This document shows, in pieces, positions 7,979 through 16,987 of a stretch of 53,848 nt of DNA. The stretch spans positions 1 to 53,848 of the forward strand of contig JBCBRH010000031.1 in NCBI GenBank assembly GCA_039819785.1. Direction: 5' to 3'. The notes below the pieces were generated by a model, which saw only the letters and a list, made by a program, of their open reading frames with translations, did not search any database and was not told where the DNA came from. Every line of letters starts with the position of its first letter. Position 1 is the first letter of the stretch. Both the position numbers and the translations under genes were made by a program. Origin of the DNA: JBCBRD01 sp039819785 (lineage in GTDB: Bacteria; Pseudomonadota; Alphaproteobacteria; Rhizobiales; Hyphomicrobiaceae).

Positions 7979-8986
7979 CTACGAACAGCTGCCCCCGCCC
8001 AGCACGCAGAACCTCGCGCAATGCACGTGGCAAAGCTTCACCGCGCCGCCATCGAACATCCCGCCATTTGCTGCTTCCGCAGCAGCCAGCGTTGGCCCCA
8101 TATCGAAGGCCGCGTCATAGGGGATCAATGTGCACGGAAGCACGGTCGCAGCCCCAGCCCCACGCCGTTTGACGACCATGCGCGAGGTTGAACACATCAT
8201 GTCGACGGGCCGCTTTTGCAGGATCGACCAGCACGCGGTGGTGATTTCTGGAACCTCGGCGGCTTCATTCATTTCTGGAAGCAGCATCAGCTGTTGCGTG
8301 TCCGCCGGCTCAATCGGCCAGCCGTGCGCCGCGATCAGCCGCGCATAACCGGCCCGCGATGCGGCATCATCTTCGCCCCAGCACGTCCGCCCGGCAATCG
8401 CCATCTGAAACCCGTTCTCGGATAGCCAATCCATGCCCTCCAGAGCATTGTCCCAGGTGTTGAGCCCGCGTTCGGTTTCGTGCAGCGCCTTGGTGTGGTG
8501 GTCCAGGCTGACGCGCAATGTCAGTTGCGACCCAAACCGCGCCTTCAACGCCAACAAACCCTCTTTGATGCGTGGCCGCTGCATGGGCCGCATCGCATTT
8601 GTGAGGACAAGCACCTCAAAGCCTTCGTTCAGCGTGTCTTCGAGGATACCGAGCATTTCGCCGTTCAAAAACGGTTCGCCGCCGGTAAAGCCGATCTCGC
8701 GCGTCCCACGCGCCTTGGCTTCGGCTAGGAATGGCGCGACATCGGCTCGGCTCACGTAGACCAGCCGGTCATTCGATGGGCTGGATTCAATGTAGCAGCT
8801 TTTGCATTCGATATTGCAGAGCGTGCCGGTGTTGAACCAAAGCGTATCAAGCCGCACGAACGGGACACGCGCACGCGGTTCGCCTTTGGCTGTCCAGTCC
8901 GGATCGGTGAACTTGGCCCGATCAGAACGTTCGGTGTCGATTGTAGGGGGACGGGCCTCCGTGAGGCTGGCAGTTGTTTCCGTCAT
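7979..8986 (-). CDS. Radical SAM protein, unassigned family
   Basis: 335 residues. The radical SAM cluster motif is Cys57-x3-Cys61-x2-Cys64 (C-N-I-E-C-K-S-C), followed by the SAM-binding G-F-T-G-G-E-P-F. The C-terminal part has further cysteines (M-C-S-T-S, L-P-C-T-L, and a cluster CHVHCARFCVLGGGSCS at the very end), suggesting an auxiliary iron-sulfur site. I recall similar proteins with the same C-terminal ending in other Alphaproteobacteria, so it is probably full length. No precursor peptide or partner enzyme is adjacent, so the substrate is unknown. Start ATG 8986; the ribosome site is weak. Confidence 0.85.
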   Translation of the reverse strand: MTETTASLTEARPPTIDTERSDRAKFTDPDWTAKGEPRARVPFVRLDTLWFNTGTLCNIECKSCYIESSPSNDRLVYVSRADVAPFLAEAKARGTREIGFTGGEPFLNGEMLGILEDTLNEGFEVLVLTNAMRPMQRPRIKEGLLALKARFGSQLTLRVSLDHHTKALHETERGLNTWDNALEGMDWLSENGFQMAIAGRTCWGEDDAASRAGYARLIAAHGWPIEPADTQQLMLLPEMNEAAEVPEITTACWSILQKRPVDMMCSTSRMVVKRRGAGAATVLPCTLIPYDAAFDMGPTLAAAEAANGGMFDGGAVKLCHVHCARFCVLGGGSCS

Positions 8987-9149
8987 GTCACCTTGAGTGT
9001 TCGCATGGTGGGAGGGCGAAGGCCTGTACCCCGCGATTTCCCGAGCGCCCCTCTACCACGCCGTCGATCCTGCGCGAATTCACAACCCTATCAGCCGTCG
9101 TGATCGCTTGCCTGCGGGCGCGGCGCTGGGATATGGTCATCGCAGGATG

Positions 9150-9223
9150 GCGGGCGTAGTTCAATGGCAGAACGGCAGCTTCCCAAGCTGCATACGAGGG
9201 TTCGATTCCCTTCGCCCGCTCCA
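9150..9223 (+). tRNA. tRNA-Gly (anticodon CCC), CCA encoded
   Basis: Acceptor arm GCGGGCG (9150-9156) pairs with CGCCCGC (9213-9219), followed by discriminator T and an encoded CCA (9221-9223). The anticodon stem GCAGC/GCTGC encloses the loop TTCCCAA, giving anticodon CCC. The T arm contains GGTTCGATTCC. It reads GGG codons. Confidence 0.96.
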
Positions 9224-9243
9224 CTTGCCACACCGTCTCCCCC

Positions 9244-11628
9244 TCACTTATCCAGCACATTCAGCTGCACTGTTTCGGGTTCGAGGCAGATCTGGTCGCT
9301 GCAGGTCTGCACCGTCAGCGTGGCTTCACGCGGGCCCCCCATGCCACCGCTCGCCGGTGTCACTGTCATGACAACCTCGCCCTCATAAAGCGCCAGCGGG
9401 GCCTTGTGGAAGCCCAGGGTTTGAACAGAGGCCTTCGGATACCGAACCGATGCTGAGGCTCCGTCTGGCAGTGAAAGCTTGGTGGGAATAAAAAATTCGT
9501 CGAGCGGCTTATCGGCATTGATGTGCCACCCAGGCGCAATTTTCAGCGTGACCTCGATTTCACCTTCGGTGCCAGCCGCTGTCCGTGCCACCGCCCGCAC
9601 GCGACCGTTGGCGATCATTCGGACCGGGCCGGTTTCGCCCCGCAAGAACTGATTGGCAACCCGCAGGCCATAGGCGTTGCTCCCCGCATCCTGGAGCAGG
9701 TTCCCGGAAATCGCGCTCAGGATCGTGTCAGCTTTGGCGCGGTGTTCGGGGTCCGCATCGCGGCGGGCAAGTTTGGCGAAGACCTCCAGCGCCCCCGCAT
9801 TTCCCGATGGAAGGTCCGTCTCAACCATGATCTTCGGCCGGTAAAATCCGTCTTCGGCTGTCATGAAATAGTCGCCGACCTCAGTATCGAAAAACGTTGC
9901 ATGCATCTTCGCGGTCAGCGTCTTGGCACGCGCAAGCCAGACGGGGTTTTCCGTGGCATCATAAACAGCAAGGAACGCCAACGATATCAGCGCGTAGTCA
10001 GGCTGGGTCGCATCCAGCTCCGCTTTGCCCTCGAACGCATAGCGCTTCAAAGCATTATCTGCACCGCCCAAATCTTCCCAGATGTGAGAGGCGGCTTTTA
10101 TCGCTGCGGCACCATATGTGTCGTCGTTGAAGGTGACGGCAGCCTCGGCCATTGCCCGGATCATGAGGCCGTTCCAAGACGTGAGGACCTTTTCATCGCG
10201 GTGCGGTCGCGTCCGTGTGGTGCGGGCATCGCGCAGTTTCAACCGGATGGTATCAAGGCGCTCGCTCAGGGCAGCTTCGCTCATGTTTTCCGATTGAGCT
10301 AAGTCGGCGAGTGGCTCAGGTAGAAACAATGGCTGGCGCGGCGCGAGCGTCAGGTCCGCCTCAAACCCGAATGCGCGAAGCGCAAGCGCGGCATCGTCCG
10401 CAGGCAACGCCGCCTTCAGATCCTCCCGAGTCCAGGTGTAGTAATAGCCTTCTTGTTTGGCCCCTTCAGCGGTGAGGCTTTCAGCATCGAAGGCTGAGTA
10501 GAACGCACCCTTGGGGTCGCGCATCTCACGCAAGACAAAATCGAGAATGGTTCGCGCACCAGCCTCGAACTGTACGTCCCCGGTGATGCGATAGGCCTGC
10601 AAAAGGGCCCGCACCACGTTCGCCTGATTGAACAACATGATCTCATAGTGCGGAGTTCGCCACTGTTGATCGACGGCATAACGATGTACGCCCCCGCCGA
10701 CCTGATCGCGAATGCCGCCACGCAAAATGGCATCCAGCGCCTTCATGACGATCGCCAGTGTCGGCTTATCGTTGGTCATCTGCGCCTGATCCAGAAGGAA
10801 CAATAGTATGTGTTCACGCGGGAATTTTGGTGCCGTGCCGATGCCGCCATGCTTCGAGTCAAACGCCGAGGTGAGCAGGCCGACGGTCGCCTTCAGTGCC
10901 TCCGGCGTGATCTCGCGCGCCTGCGCCCGGTGGGTCATGACCTGATCGACAAGGGCTGCCACCCGGTCAGCCTCTTGAAGCACGGCCTCGCGATTGGTTG
11001 CCCAGCTGTCTTTCACCTCGATGAGTAGTTCGGTAAAAGCGTCCTTCGGAAAATAAACACCGCCATAGAATGGTTTCAGATCGGGTGTCAGAAAGACGTT
11101 GTTCGGCCAGCCGCCGACTTCCGCAAAGTATTGCGTGGCGAGCATGTACGTCTCATCCACTTCCGGTCTCCGTTCCCGGTCGACTTTGATGGCCACGAAA
11201 CCATTATTGAGAATTCTGGCAACGCCCGCATCCGAGTAGCTCTCCCGGGCCATCACATGACACCAATGGCAGGTCGAATACCCAATCGAGAGCAAGATCG
11301 GTTTGTTTTCACGCCGCGCCTTGTCGAATGCCTCTTCTGACCACGGATACCAGTCGACAGGGTTATCAGCATGTTGCCGAAGGTAGGGTGAGCCTTCGCG
11401 TGCTAGGCGATTTTTTGATTGGCAAGGTTTTTCTTCAATGACTGTTCGATCAGCCCCGCCGCCAGCCCCGCCCGTAGCTATGGCCTCGGTGCTGGCTTCG
11501 GCCTGATGGGCCAAGCCGGTGGGCTGGCCACTGTCAGCGGCACGGGCGGACACGGGCACCACGACGAGCGCCGCCGCGATTGAGCCAAGTGTCAGACAGA
11601 AAACCTTTGGCAACGGACGGCTGAACAT
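9244..11628 (-). CDS. Exported DUF255 (YyaL/SPATA20-like) protein fused to a DsbD-alpha-like domain
   Basis: About 794 residues. A signal peptide (hydrophobic about 9-28, Ala-rich cleavage near ARAADS) is followed by a thioredoxin-like DUF255 domain with R-E-G-S-P-Y-L-R-Q-H-A, N-P-V-D-W and the S-T-C-H-W-C-H-V-M active site. Then comes a long alpha/alpha-barrel region as in YyaL/SPATA20. The last about 110 residues resemble the N-terminal domain of DsbD (W-H-I-N near its start, and a CSDQICLEPET loop with a Cys pair). Known DUF255 proteins are about 600-700 residues and usually lack signal and tail. A periplasmic redox role is inferred. ATG 11628 is used; an in-frame GTG lies 9 bases upstream. 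Confidence 0.82.
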   Translation of the reverse strand: MFSRPLPKVFCLTLGSIAAALVVVPVSARAADSGQPTGLAHQAEASTEAIATGGAGGGADRTVIEEKPCQSKNRLAREGSPYLRQHADNPVDWYPWSEEAFDKARRENKPILLSIGYSTCHWCHVMARESYSDAGVARILNNGFVAIKVDRERRPEVDETYMLATQYFAEVGGWPNNVFLTPDLKPFYGGVYFPKDAFTELLIEVKDSWATNREAVLQEADRVAALVDQVMTHRAQAREITPEALKATVGLLTSAFDSKHGGIGTAPKFPREHILLFLLDQAQMTNDKPTLAIVMKALDAILRGGIRDQVGGGVHRYAVDQQWRTPHYEIMLFNQANVVRALLQAYRITGDVQFEAGARTILDFVLREMRDPKGAFYSAFDAESLTAEGAKQEGYYYTWTREDLKAALPADDAALALRAFGFEADLTLAPRQPLFLPEPLADLAQSENMSEAALSERLDTIRLKLRDARTTRTRPHRDEKVLTSWNGLMIRAMAEAAVTFNDDTYGAAAIKAASHIWEDLGGADNALKRYAFEGKAELDATQPDYALISLAFLAVYDATENPVWLARAKTLTAKMHATFFDTEVGDYFMTAEDGFYRPKIMVETDLPSGNAGALEVFAKLARRDADPEHRAKADTILSAISGNLLQDAGSNAYGLRVANQFLRGETGPVRMIANGRVRAVARTAAGTEGEIEVTLKIAPGWHINADKPLDEFFIPTKLSLPDGASASVRYPKASVQTLGFHKAPLALYEGEVVMTVTPASGGMGGPREATLTVQTCSDQICLEPETVQLNVLDK

Positions 11629-11767
11629 GACGGGCACTCACACTGCTTGGGACGTGATGGGAGATCGATGGCGCACACATGTCGCCTTGCGCAAGAGGAT
11701 GGCCGACACAAAGCCGTGATATTCATGGACCAGCCAACCTTAAGAGCAATTGGCTCTGACAGAGCTT

Positions 11768-13669
11768 TCAGCCGCGCGGAAGCCGGGTCACGGGGCGGGC
11801 GCGGTGCACGGTTTTTTCCCAATGATGTGGCATCCGCACCAGTTCGATTATGGCCATGTACGCCGCAGCTGAAATCAGCAGCCAGTACACCGGCATCATC
11901 AGGCAATGGAGGCACAGGTCACGCCAACCGTCTCGCGCACAGACCACCCAGGCTAGGCCGATGGCTGATGCATAACCCAGCACCAGGTTCACAATCGCAA
12001 CCGCCCAAAGCCATTGCGACCATGTCCACGCAGTGGGCTCTAGCTGCAGCTGCGATGTCAGCGCGTCTGAGCTTGAACCAGGCCCGTCAACGCCAGCAAG
12101 CCACATCCCGCCCAGAACAAAAACCCACGGATGCACGAGCGCCGACAAAACAAGCCCGGCCATGAGAGTGTAAAAACCAATCGTACCGCGCGCGCCCAAT
12201 TCGCTTGCGAGCCGCAACGGCTCGCGCGTGTGAACGATCAGCGTTTGCAGCCAGCCCTTCAGCCATCGCCGCCTCTGCCCGCGCCACACCCGCCATCGAA
12301 CGGGTGCCTCTTCCCACGTGGTTGAATTGAGCATTTCAACAGCATAGCCAGCCCGCGCCAGCCGCAAGCCAAGATCAGCATCCTCGGTGACATTGAATGC
12401 ATCCCAACCACCAACATTCTCAAGAACATGGCGCCGAAAATGATTGGACGTCCCACCCAGCGGGATGGGGAACCGCAACCATCGCAACACCGGCAAAAGC
12501 GCACCGAATAGGACCGAATACTCGATGGCAAATTGGCGGGAAAACCAGCTGTCTGCACGATTGTTGATGCTCAACCGCGCCTGCAGGCAGGCAAGTCGGG
12601 CATCACCGGCGGCAAACATGTTGACTGCTTTTTTCAGTTGATCCGGTTCGGGCGCATCTTCCGCATCATAGACCACGACAAGATCACCCGCAGCCCCTTG
12701 TAAGGCGTAATTTAACGCCCGCGGCTTGGTGCGCGGCTGACCCGGCGGTACCACGACCGTGCGCATGAAACCGGGAAGCCCGTAGCGCGCAAGCGCATGC
12801 TGCGTCGCGTGATCGTCAGCCTCGAGAATGAAAACAATGTCGAGCAGCGCGCGGGGATAATCGAGCAGCATGAGCGATTGGACGAGCCCGGGAATGCTGT
12901 CGGCCTCCCGGTAGATCGGCACCAGGACGGCATAGCGGGGAAGACCATGATCAGGCAGGACCGGCGCTGACAGATGATCGCCACGCCCCATTGCCCGCGA
13001 CATGCGCTCTGAACGCACGGCATGCTGGGACTTAACGTGACGTGGGCGCTTCGGCGGGATCAACAGCAAAACCAGCGCACACAGCCTCATCGTCGAAAGA
13101 CACAGAAATGGGATGGTGAGAAGCAGCAACACAAGCGAATGCCCGGCAATCGGCACCGCAAAACCTAAAGCGCCAATTGCAAGTGCAACGCCCGTCAGAC
13201 ACAGCAGGCCGCGCCGGGACAACATAAAGGCCGCCGACAATTGCGGATCGCGCCACGCCAACCCATGGACGGCCAGATGAAGCCGTTCCGCCTCAGAAGT
13301 GCGGCGCGATGGGTAATCGTGGAACATGTCCTCGTCCGACATGCCAGATGGGGGCCACATTTCCGTCGGCAACACGTTTGACGAAGGGGTCAGATCATCC
13401 CGACCCGCCCCGTCACCCACCGGGTCACCCGCCCCGTTACCCGCACTGTCTTTTGCCCGCGCTTGCAAGCTTCCCGGATCAATTCTGTGACCAGGGGGTA
13501 ATGCGGCGTTTTGGAAATCCGACGGCTTGGGTGTAGACGGCGATTTGCCCAAGCGGGTACGCGCGCCAGAACCGCGCAAGACCTCCCGCCACGTCCGATC
13601 GTACGGCAATTTCGAACAGTCCCCCCAACACACGCTATGAGTGTGCACAAAAAAGCAGGGCTGTTGCAA
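11768..13669 (-). CDS. Membrane glycosyltransferase family 2
   Basis: Up to 633 residues. After a poorly structured N terminus (about 150 residues) come two membrane segments (about 160-215), then a processive-type GT2 catalytic domain: Y-A-V-L-V-P-I-Y-R-E start, VVYDAEDAPEPDQL (DxD-like), T-E-D-A-D-L-G-L (catalytic Asp region) and Q-R-R-R-W-L-K-G-W. Four or so membrane helices end the protein. These motifs are shared with cellulose/hyaluronan-synthase-like enzymes, so it likely extends or adds sugars at the inner membrane; the product is unknown. The start is uncertain: no clear ribosome site, and the first about 120 residues could be untranslated. It is divergent from the solute-binding protein. 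Confidence 0.82.
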   Translation of the reverse strand: MQQPCFFVHTHSVCWGDCSKLPYDRTWREVLRGSGARTRLGKSPSTPKPSDFQNAALPPGHRIDPGSLQARAKDSAGNGAGDPVGDGAGRDDLTPSSNVLPTEMWPPSGMSDEDMFHDYPSRRTSEAERLHLAVHGLAWRDPQLSAAFMLSRRGLLCLTGVALAIGALGFAVPIAGHSLVLLLLTIPFLCLSTMRLCALVLLLIPPKRPRHVKSQHAVRSERMSRAMGRGDHLSAPVLPDHGLPRYAVLVPIYREADSIPGLVQSLMLLDYPRALLDIVFILEADDHATQHALARYGLPGFMRTVVVPPGQPRTKPRALNYALQGAAGDLVVVYDAEDAPEPDQLKKAVNMFAAGDARLACLQARLSINNRADSWFSRQFAIEYSVLFGALLPVLRWLRFPIPLGGTSNHFRRHVLENVGGWDAFNVTEDADLGLRLARAGYAVEMLNSTTWEEAPVRWRVWRGQRRRWLKGWLQTLIVHTREPLRLASELGARGTIGFYTLMAGLVLSALVHPWVFVLGGMWLAGVDGPGSSSDALTSQLQLEPTAWTWSQWLWAVAIVNLVLGYASAIGLAWVVCARDGWRDLCLHCLMMPVYWLLISAAAYMAIIELVRMPHHWEKTVHRARPVTRLPRG

Positions 13670-13807
13670 CGTGTGCGTACCGCGAATGTGCTATGGGAAA
13701 TGTGTCACACCCGTTCGAATTCTTTGGGCTACCCGATGGACGAATGCATGACCCGACGCTCTGAACGCCAAGCAACACAGCCAAACCACACCAAATCCGG
13801 ACGTAGT

Positions 13808-14650
13808 ATGCGCCGCCTTCTGGTCAGTCTGGCCCTTGTGCTGCTAATGACCCCGCACACAATTCAGGCGAGCATCGCGCAAGGATTTGACCCACGCGGT
13901 GCAAGGGCTGGTGGCATCGACCGCATCGATGGCCCCCAGGTCGAAAGACGCCGTATCCTTCGGTTCGTAACGGAAGCCGCCTTCCCGCCGTTCAACTTCT
14001 ATGATGAAGATGGGATATTGACCGGCTTCAATGTCGACCTTGCCCGCGCGATCTGTCTGGAGTTGAACGCCACCTGCGATATCCAAGTGCAGCCATGGGA
14101 GTCCTTGCTGCCGGCCGTCCAACGCAAGGATGCAGACGCGGTGATCGCCGCACATGCCGTCACACCGGACACCGTCGCCAAGGTCGCATTCACGGACCCT
14201 TATTTCAGAACCCCAGGCCGTTTTGCCACACGGCGCGATGCTTCGACCTTCGCAGCCACACCGGAAGGGTTGGAGGGGCGCCGCGTCGGCATCGTCAAGG
14301 GCAGTGCCCACGAAGCATTCGTGAGACGCTTTTTCCTAGGCAGCCGCATTGAGGGCTTTGACGACATCGACACAGCTCGGGCCGCCTTGAAGGAAAAACG
14401 CATCGATGCGTTGTTTGCAGACGGCATCTCGCTGGCCTTCTGGCTGAACGGAACCTTGTCGCAACAATGCTGTACGTTCCGGGGCGGGCCTTACCTTGAG
14501 CCCAGGTTCTTCGGAGACGGCATTGCGATCGGCGTTGCTCGCGACAACCGCAAGTTGCGTGCCGAGTTGAACGCAGCTCTGTTGGATGTGCGCGCCAGCG
14601 GCCGGTTTCAAGAACTCGTCGCCCGCTATTTCCCATTCCAGATTTATTGA
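13808..14650 (+). CDS. Periplasmic solute-binding protein, family 3
   Basis: About 280 residues with a signal peptide (MRRLLVSLALVLL, cleavage near IQAS). The family 3 fold is visible: L-R-F-V-T-E-A-A-F-P-P-F-N-F opening, G-F-N-V-D-L-A-R-A-I, W-E-S-L-L-P-A-V and the hinge-region G-R-R-V-G-I-V-K-G-S. Such proteins deliver amino acids or similar small molecules to ABC importers. No permease or ATPase gene is next to it, so it is an orphan here. A pair of adjacent Cys (Q-Q-C-C) in the second lobe is unusual. The frame is open far upstream, but the signal peptide fixes the start near 13808. Confidence 0.85.
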   Translation: MRRLLVSLALVLLMTPHTIQASIAQGFDPRGARAGGIDRIDGPQVERRRILRFVTEAAFPPFNFYDEDGILTGFNVDLARAICLELNATCDIQVQPWESLLPAVQRKDADAVIAAHAVTPDTVAKVAFTDPYFRTPGRFATRRDASTFAATPEGLEGRRVGIVKGSAHEAFVRRFFLGSRIEGFDDIDTARAALKEKRIDALFADGISLAFWLNGTLSQQCCTFRGGPYLEPRFFGDGIAIGVARDNRKLRAELNAALLDVRASGRFQELVARYFPFQIY

Positions 14651-14864
14651 TGCTGTCAGGCTGGAAGGACAACGGCGGCCACTCAAACTCAACCTTTTAC
14701 GTGCAAAAAACCCGTGATCAGGTGCAAGATGGTGCCAAAACGATCCTTAAACGGCTTTACGACCTGGAACTGTCACAATTTTGAAAACTGAATCCGCACA
14801 AGTGAACCGCAGAACGGACAGCGACGCGCTGGCGCGATCACGCCAAACTGGGAGCGCAGAAACG

Positions 14865-15659
14865 ATGACGAAATACCGGACGTTATTTATTTCCGACGTG
14901 CACCTGGGGACGCGAAACAGCCAGGCAGACATGCTCATCGATTTCCTCCGGGAAAACGACGCCGAGACGATTTACCTTGTCGGCGACATTGTCGATTTCT
15001 GGCGCATCCGCCGCGGCGCCGTCTGGCCGCAGGCCCATAACGATGTCCTGCAAAAAATCCTCCGTAAGGTCCGCAAGGGCACGCGGGTTGTCTTCATTCC
15101 CGGCAACCACGACGATGGATTGCGCCAGTATGTCGGCCAGAAATTCGGCGGCATCGAAATCAAAATGAACGACATCTTCACCACCGCTGATGGTAAGAAA
15201 TACCTTGTGATGCATGGCGATGAACTTGACGTGGTTGTTCGTTACGCCAAGTGGCTGGCCTTCCTGGGCGACCGCGGCTACGAGCTGGCGTTGTGGGCAA
15301 ACGTCCCTCTCAACTTCGTGCGACGTCGCTTTGGTCTGGGCTACTGGTCAATCTCCAGCTACCTCAAGCAGCGCGTAAAATCCGCCGTCAACTTCATCGG
15401 TGAGTTCGAAGACAACCTAGCCGGTGAGGCAGGACGGCGCGACGTCCACGGGATCATCTGCGGTCACATCCACCACGCGGCATCCCGCCAGATTAACGAT
15501 GTCCACTACATAAATACGGGCGACTGGGTTGAGAGCTGTACGGCAATCGGTGAGAGTGACGCCGGTGAGTTCGAACTTATCAGGTGGTTGGATGTTGTGC
15601 GTGAGCGGCAAGACCAGTTGAAGGCCTCGGAGGCCAAGACAAAGCTACAGGCGGCCTAG
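14865..15659 (+). CDS. UDP-2,3-diacylglucosamine diphosphatase-like metallophosphoesterase (LpxH family)
   Basis: 264 residues. The calcineurin-type metal motifs are in order: S-D-V-H-L-G (residues 10-15), V-G-D-I-V-D-F, P-G-N-H-D-D, M-H-G-D-E-L-D and C-G-H-I-H-H, then Y-I-N-T-G-D-W. This matches LpxH-like enzymes that hydrolyse UDP-diacylglucosamine in lipid A synthesis, but alphaproteobacteria often use LpxI, so this copy may act on another nucleotide-linked lipid. ATG 14865 is chosen because GGGAGC lies about 9 bases upstream. The next gene starts 2 bases after the stop, so the two form an operon. Confidence 0.85.
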   Translation: MTKYRTLFISDVHLGTRNSQADMLIDFLRENDAETIYLVGDIVDFWRIRRGAVWPQAHNDVLQKILRKVRKGTRVVFIPGNHDDGLRQYVGQKFGGIEIKMNDIFTTADGKKYLVMHGDELDVVVRYAKWLAFLGDRGYELALWANVPLNFVRRRFGLGYWSISSYLKQRVKSAVNFIGEFEDNLAGEAGRRDVHGIICGHIHHAASRQINDVHYINTGDWVESCTAIGESDAGEFELIRWLDVVRERQDQLKASEAKTKLQAA

Positions 15660-15661
15660 CA

Positions 15662-16744
15662 ATGCGCATCTTGGTCATCACTGATGCTTGGCGGCCCCAG
15701 GTCAACGGGGTGGTGCGGACCTATGAACGCCTCAGCGAAGAAGTGGCCAACCTTGATGCCGAACTCGAATTCCTGACGCCGACCGAATTCCACACCGTGC
15801 CGTGCCCGACCTATCCGGAAATCAGACTATCATTGCCGGGCTACCGCTATCTGGTTGCACGCATCCAGGCCATTGAGCCCGACGCGATACACATCGCAAC
15901 AGAAGGCCCGCTGGGCATCATGGCGCTGATCCATTGCCGGCGAAAACGCATTCCATTCACGACCAGCTTCCACACTCGGTTTCCCGACTACCTCTCATCG
16001 CGCTTTTCTTTACCCGAGGCATGGACGTGGGCATGGCAGCGTCGGTTCCATAACGCAGGCGCCGGCGTGATGGTGGCCACGCCATCACTTGCCAAGGAGT
16101 TGGAAGGCCGTGGCTTCAACAACATTCTGCCGTGGACACGCGGCGTGGATACAACGCTTTTCCGTCCACGCGATGTGCGGATTTTCGGTGATGGCCCGAT
16201 TTTCATCAATGTTGGCCGTATCGCGATCGAAAAGAACATTCAAGCGTTTCTCGACGCCGACTTGCCAGGCAGGAAAGTCGTCGTAGGTGACGGCCCGGCC
16301 CGGGAAGAACTCAGCCAGCATTACCCTGATGTGATCTTCACCGGAAAAAAGGTGGGTGAGGAACTCGCCGCCTGTTACGCCTCGGCAGATGTCTTCGTCC
16401 TGCCGAGCAAGACCGAAACGTTCGGGATTGTTTTACTGGAAGCCATGGCATCAGGCCTTCCCATCGCGGCCTATCCGGTCACCGGCCCGATCGATCTGGT
16501 ATCACCAGGTGAAACCGGCATTTTATCAGAAAATATCGCTGAAGCAGCTGCGAGCGCCCTCAAGCTGGACCGCGCAACGGTTCGCAAGCGTGCCGAAGAG
16601 TATGGCTGGGATAGTGCAGCACGACTATTCCTGGCAAATATAGAAACGGCGCTATTTGCCCGTCAGGGCCGTCACCTACCGCAGCGCCACATCACTCAGA
16701 GCCATGTGCGGATGGCCCGTGGACGCCGGACGCATCAGGCATAA
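15662..16744 (+). CDS. Glycosyltransferase family 4 (alpha-mannosyltransferase-like)
   Basis: 360 residues in two Rossmann halves. The N-terminal half opens with I-T-D-A-W-R-P-Q-V-N-G-V-V-R-T-Y, the glycine-rich acceptor loop typical of GT4 enzymes. The C-terminal donor half has I-N-V-G-R-I-A-I-E-K-N and the E-x7-E motif K-T-E-T-F-G-I-V-L-L-E-A-M-A-S-G. It likely transfers mannose or glucose from a nucleotide sugar to a lipid at the membrane. It starts 2 bases after the metallophosphoesterase, and this pair recurs in many alphaproteobacteria, which suggests one glycolipid pathway. The exact acceptor is not known. Confidence 0.88.
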   Translation: MRILVITDAWRPQVNGVVRTYERLSEEVANLDAELEFLTPTEFHTVPCPTYPEIRLSLPGYRYLVARIQAIEPDAIHIATEGPLGIMALIHCRRKRIPFTTSFHTRFPDYLSSRFSLPEAWTWAWQRRFHNAGAGVMVATPSLAKELEGRGFNNILPWTRGVDTTLFRPRDVRIFGDGPIFINVGRIAIEKNIQAFLDADLPGRKVVVGDGPAREELSQHYPDVIFTGKKVGEELAACYASADVFVLPSKTETFGIVLLEAMASGLPIAAYPVTGPIDLVSPGETGILSENIAEAAASALKLDRATVRKRAEEYGWDSAARLFLANIETALFARQGRHLPQRHITQSHVRMARGRRTHQA

Positions 16745-16987
16745 CCCGACTTCAGTTTTCCAGACAGCTTCAGTGCTCTCAAAAAAGCGGTGGCGCTCGA
16801 CGCACCGATCATAGAACCGCGACAATGATGGGCTCCGCTGAGAGGTCTGTGCCACACGATGCCACAGAACCTTTGCGGCATCATTTGCGTTCACAGTTAT
16901 GCTTTCACACCATCACTGACGTGCTTTGAACGTGCCGAGCGCATCGCGAACTGGGCTTGAACGAAGCATGCGCGACCGGAGTCTGCC

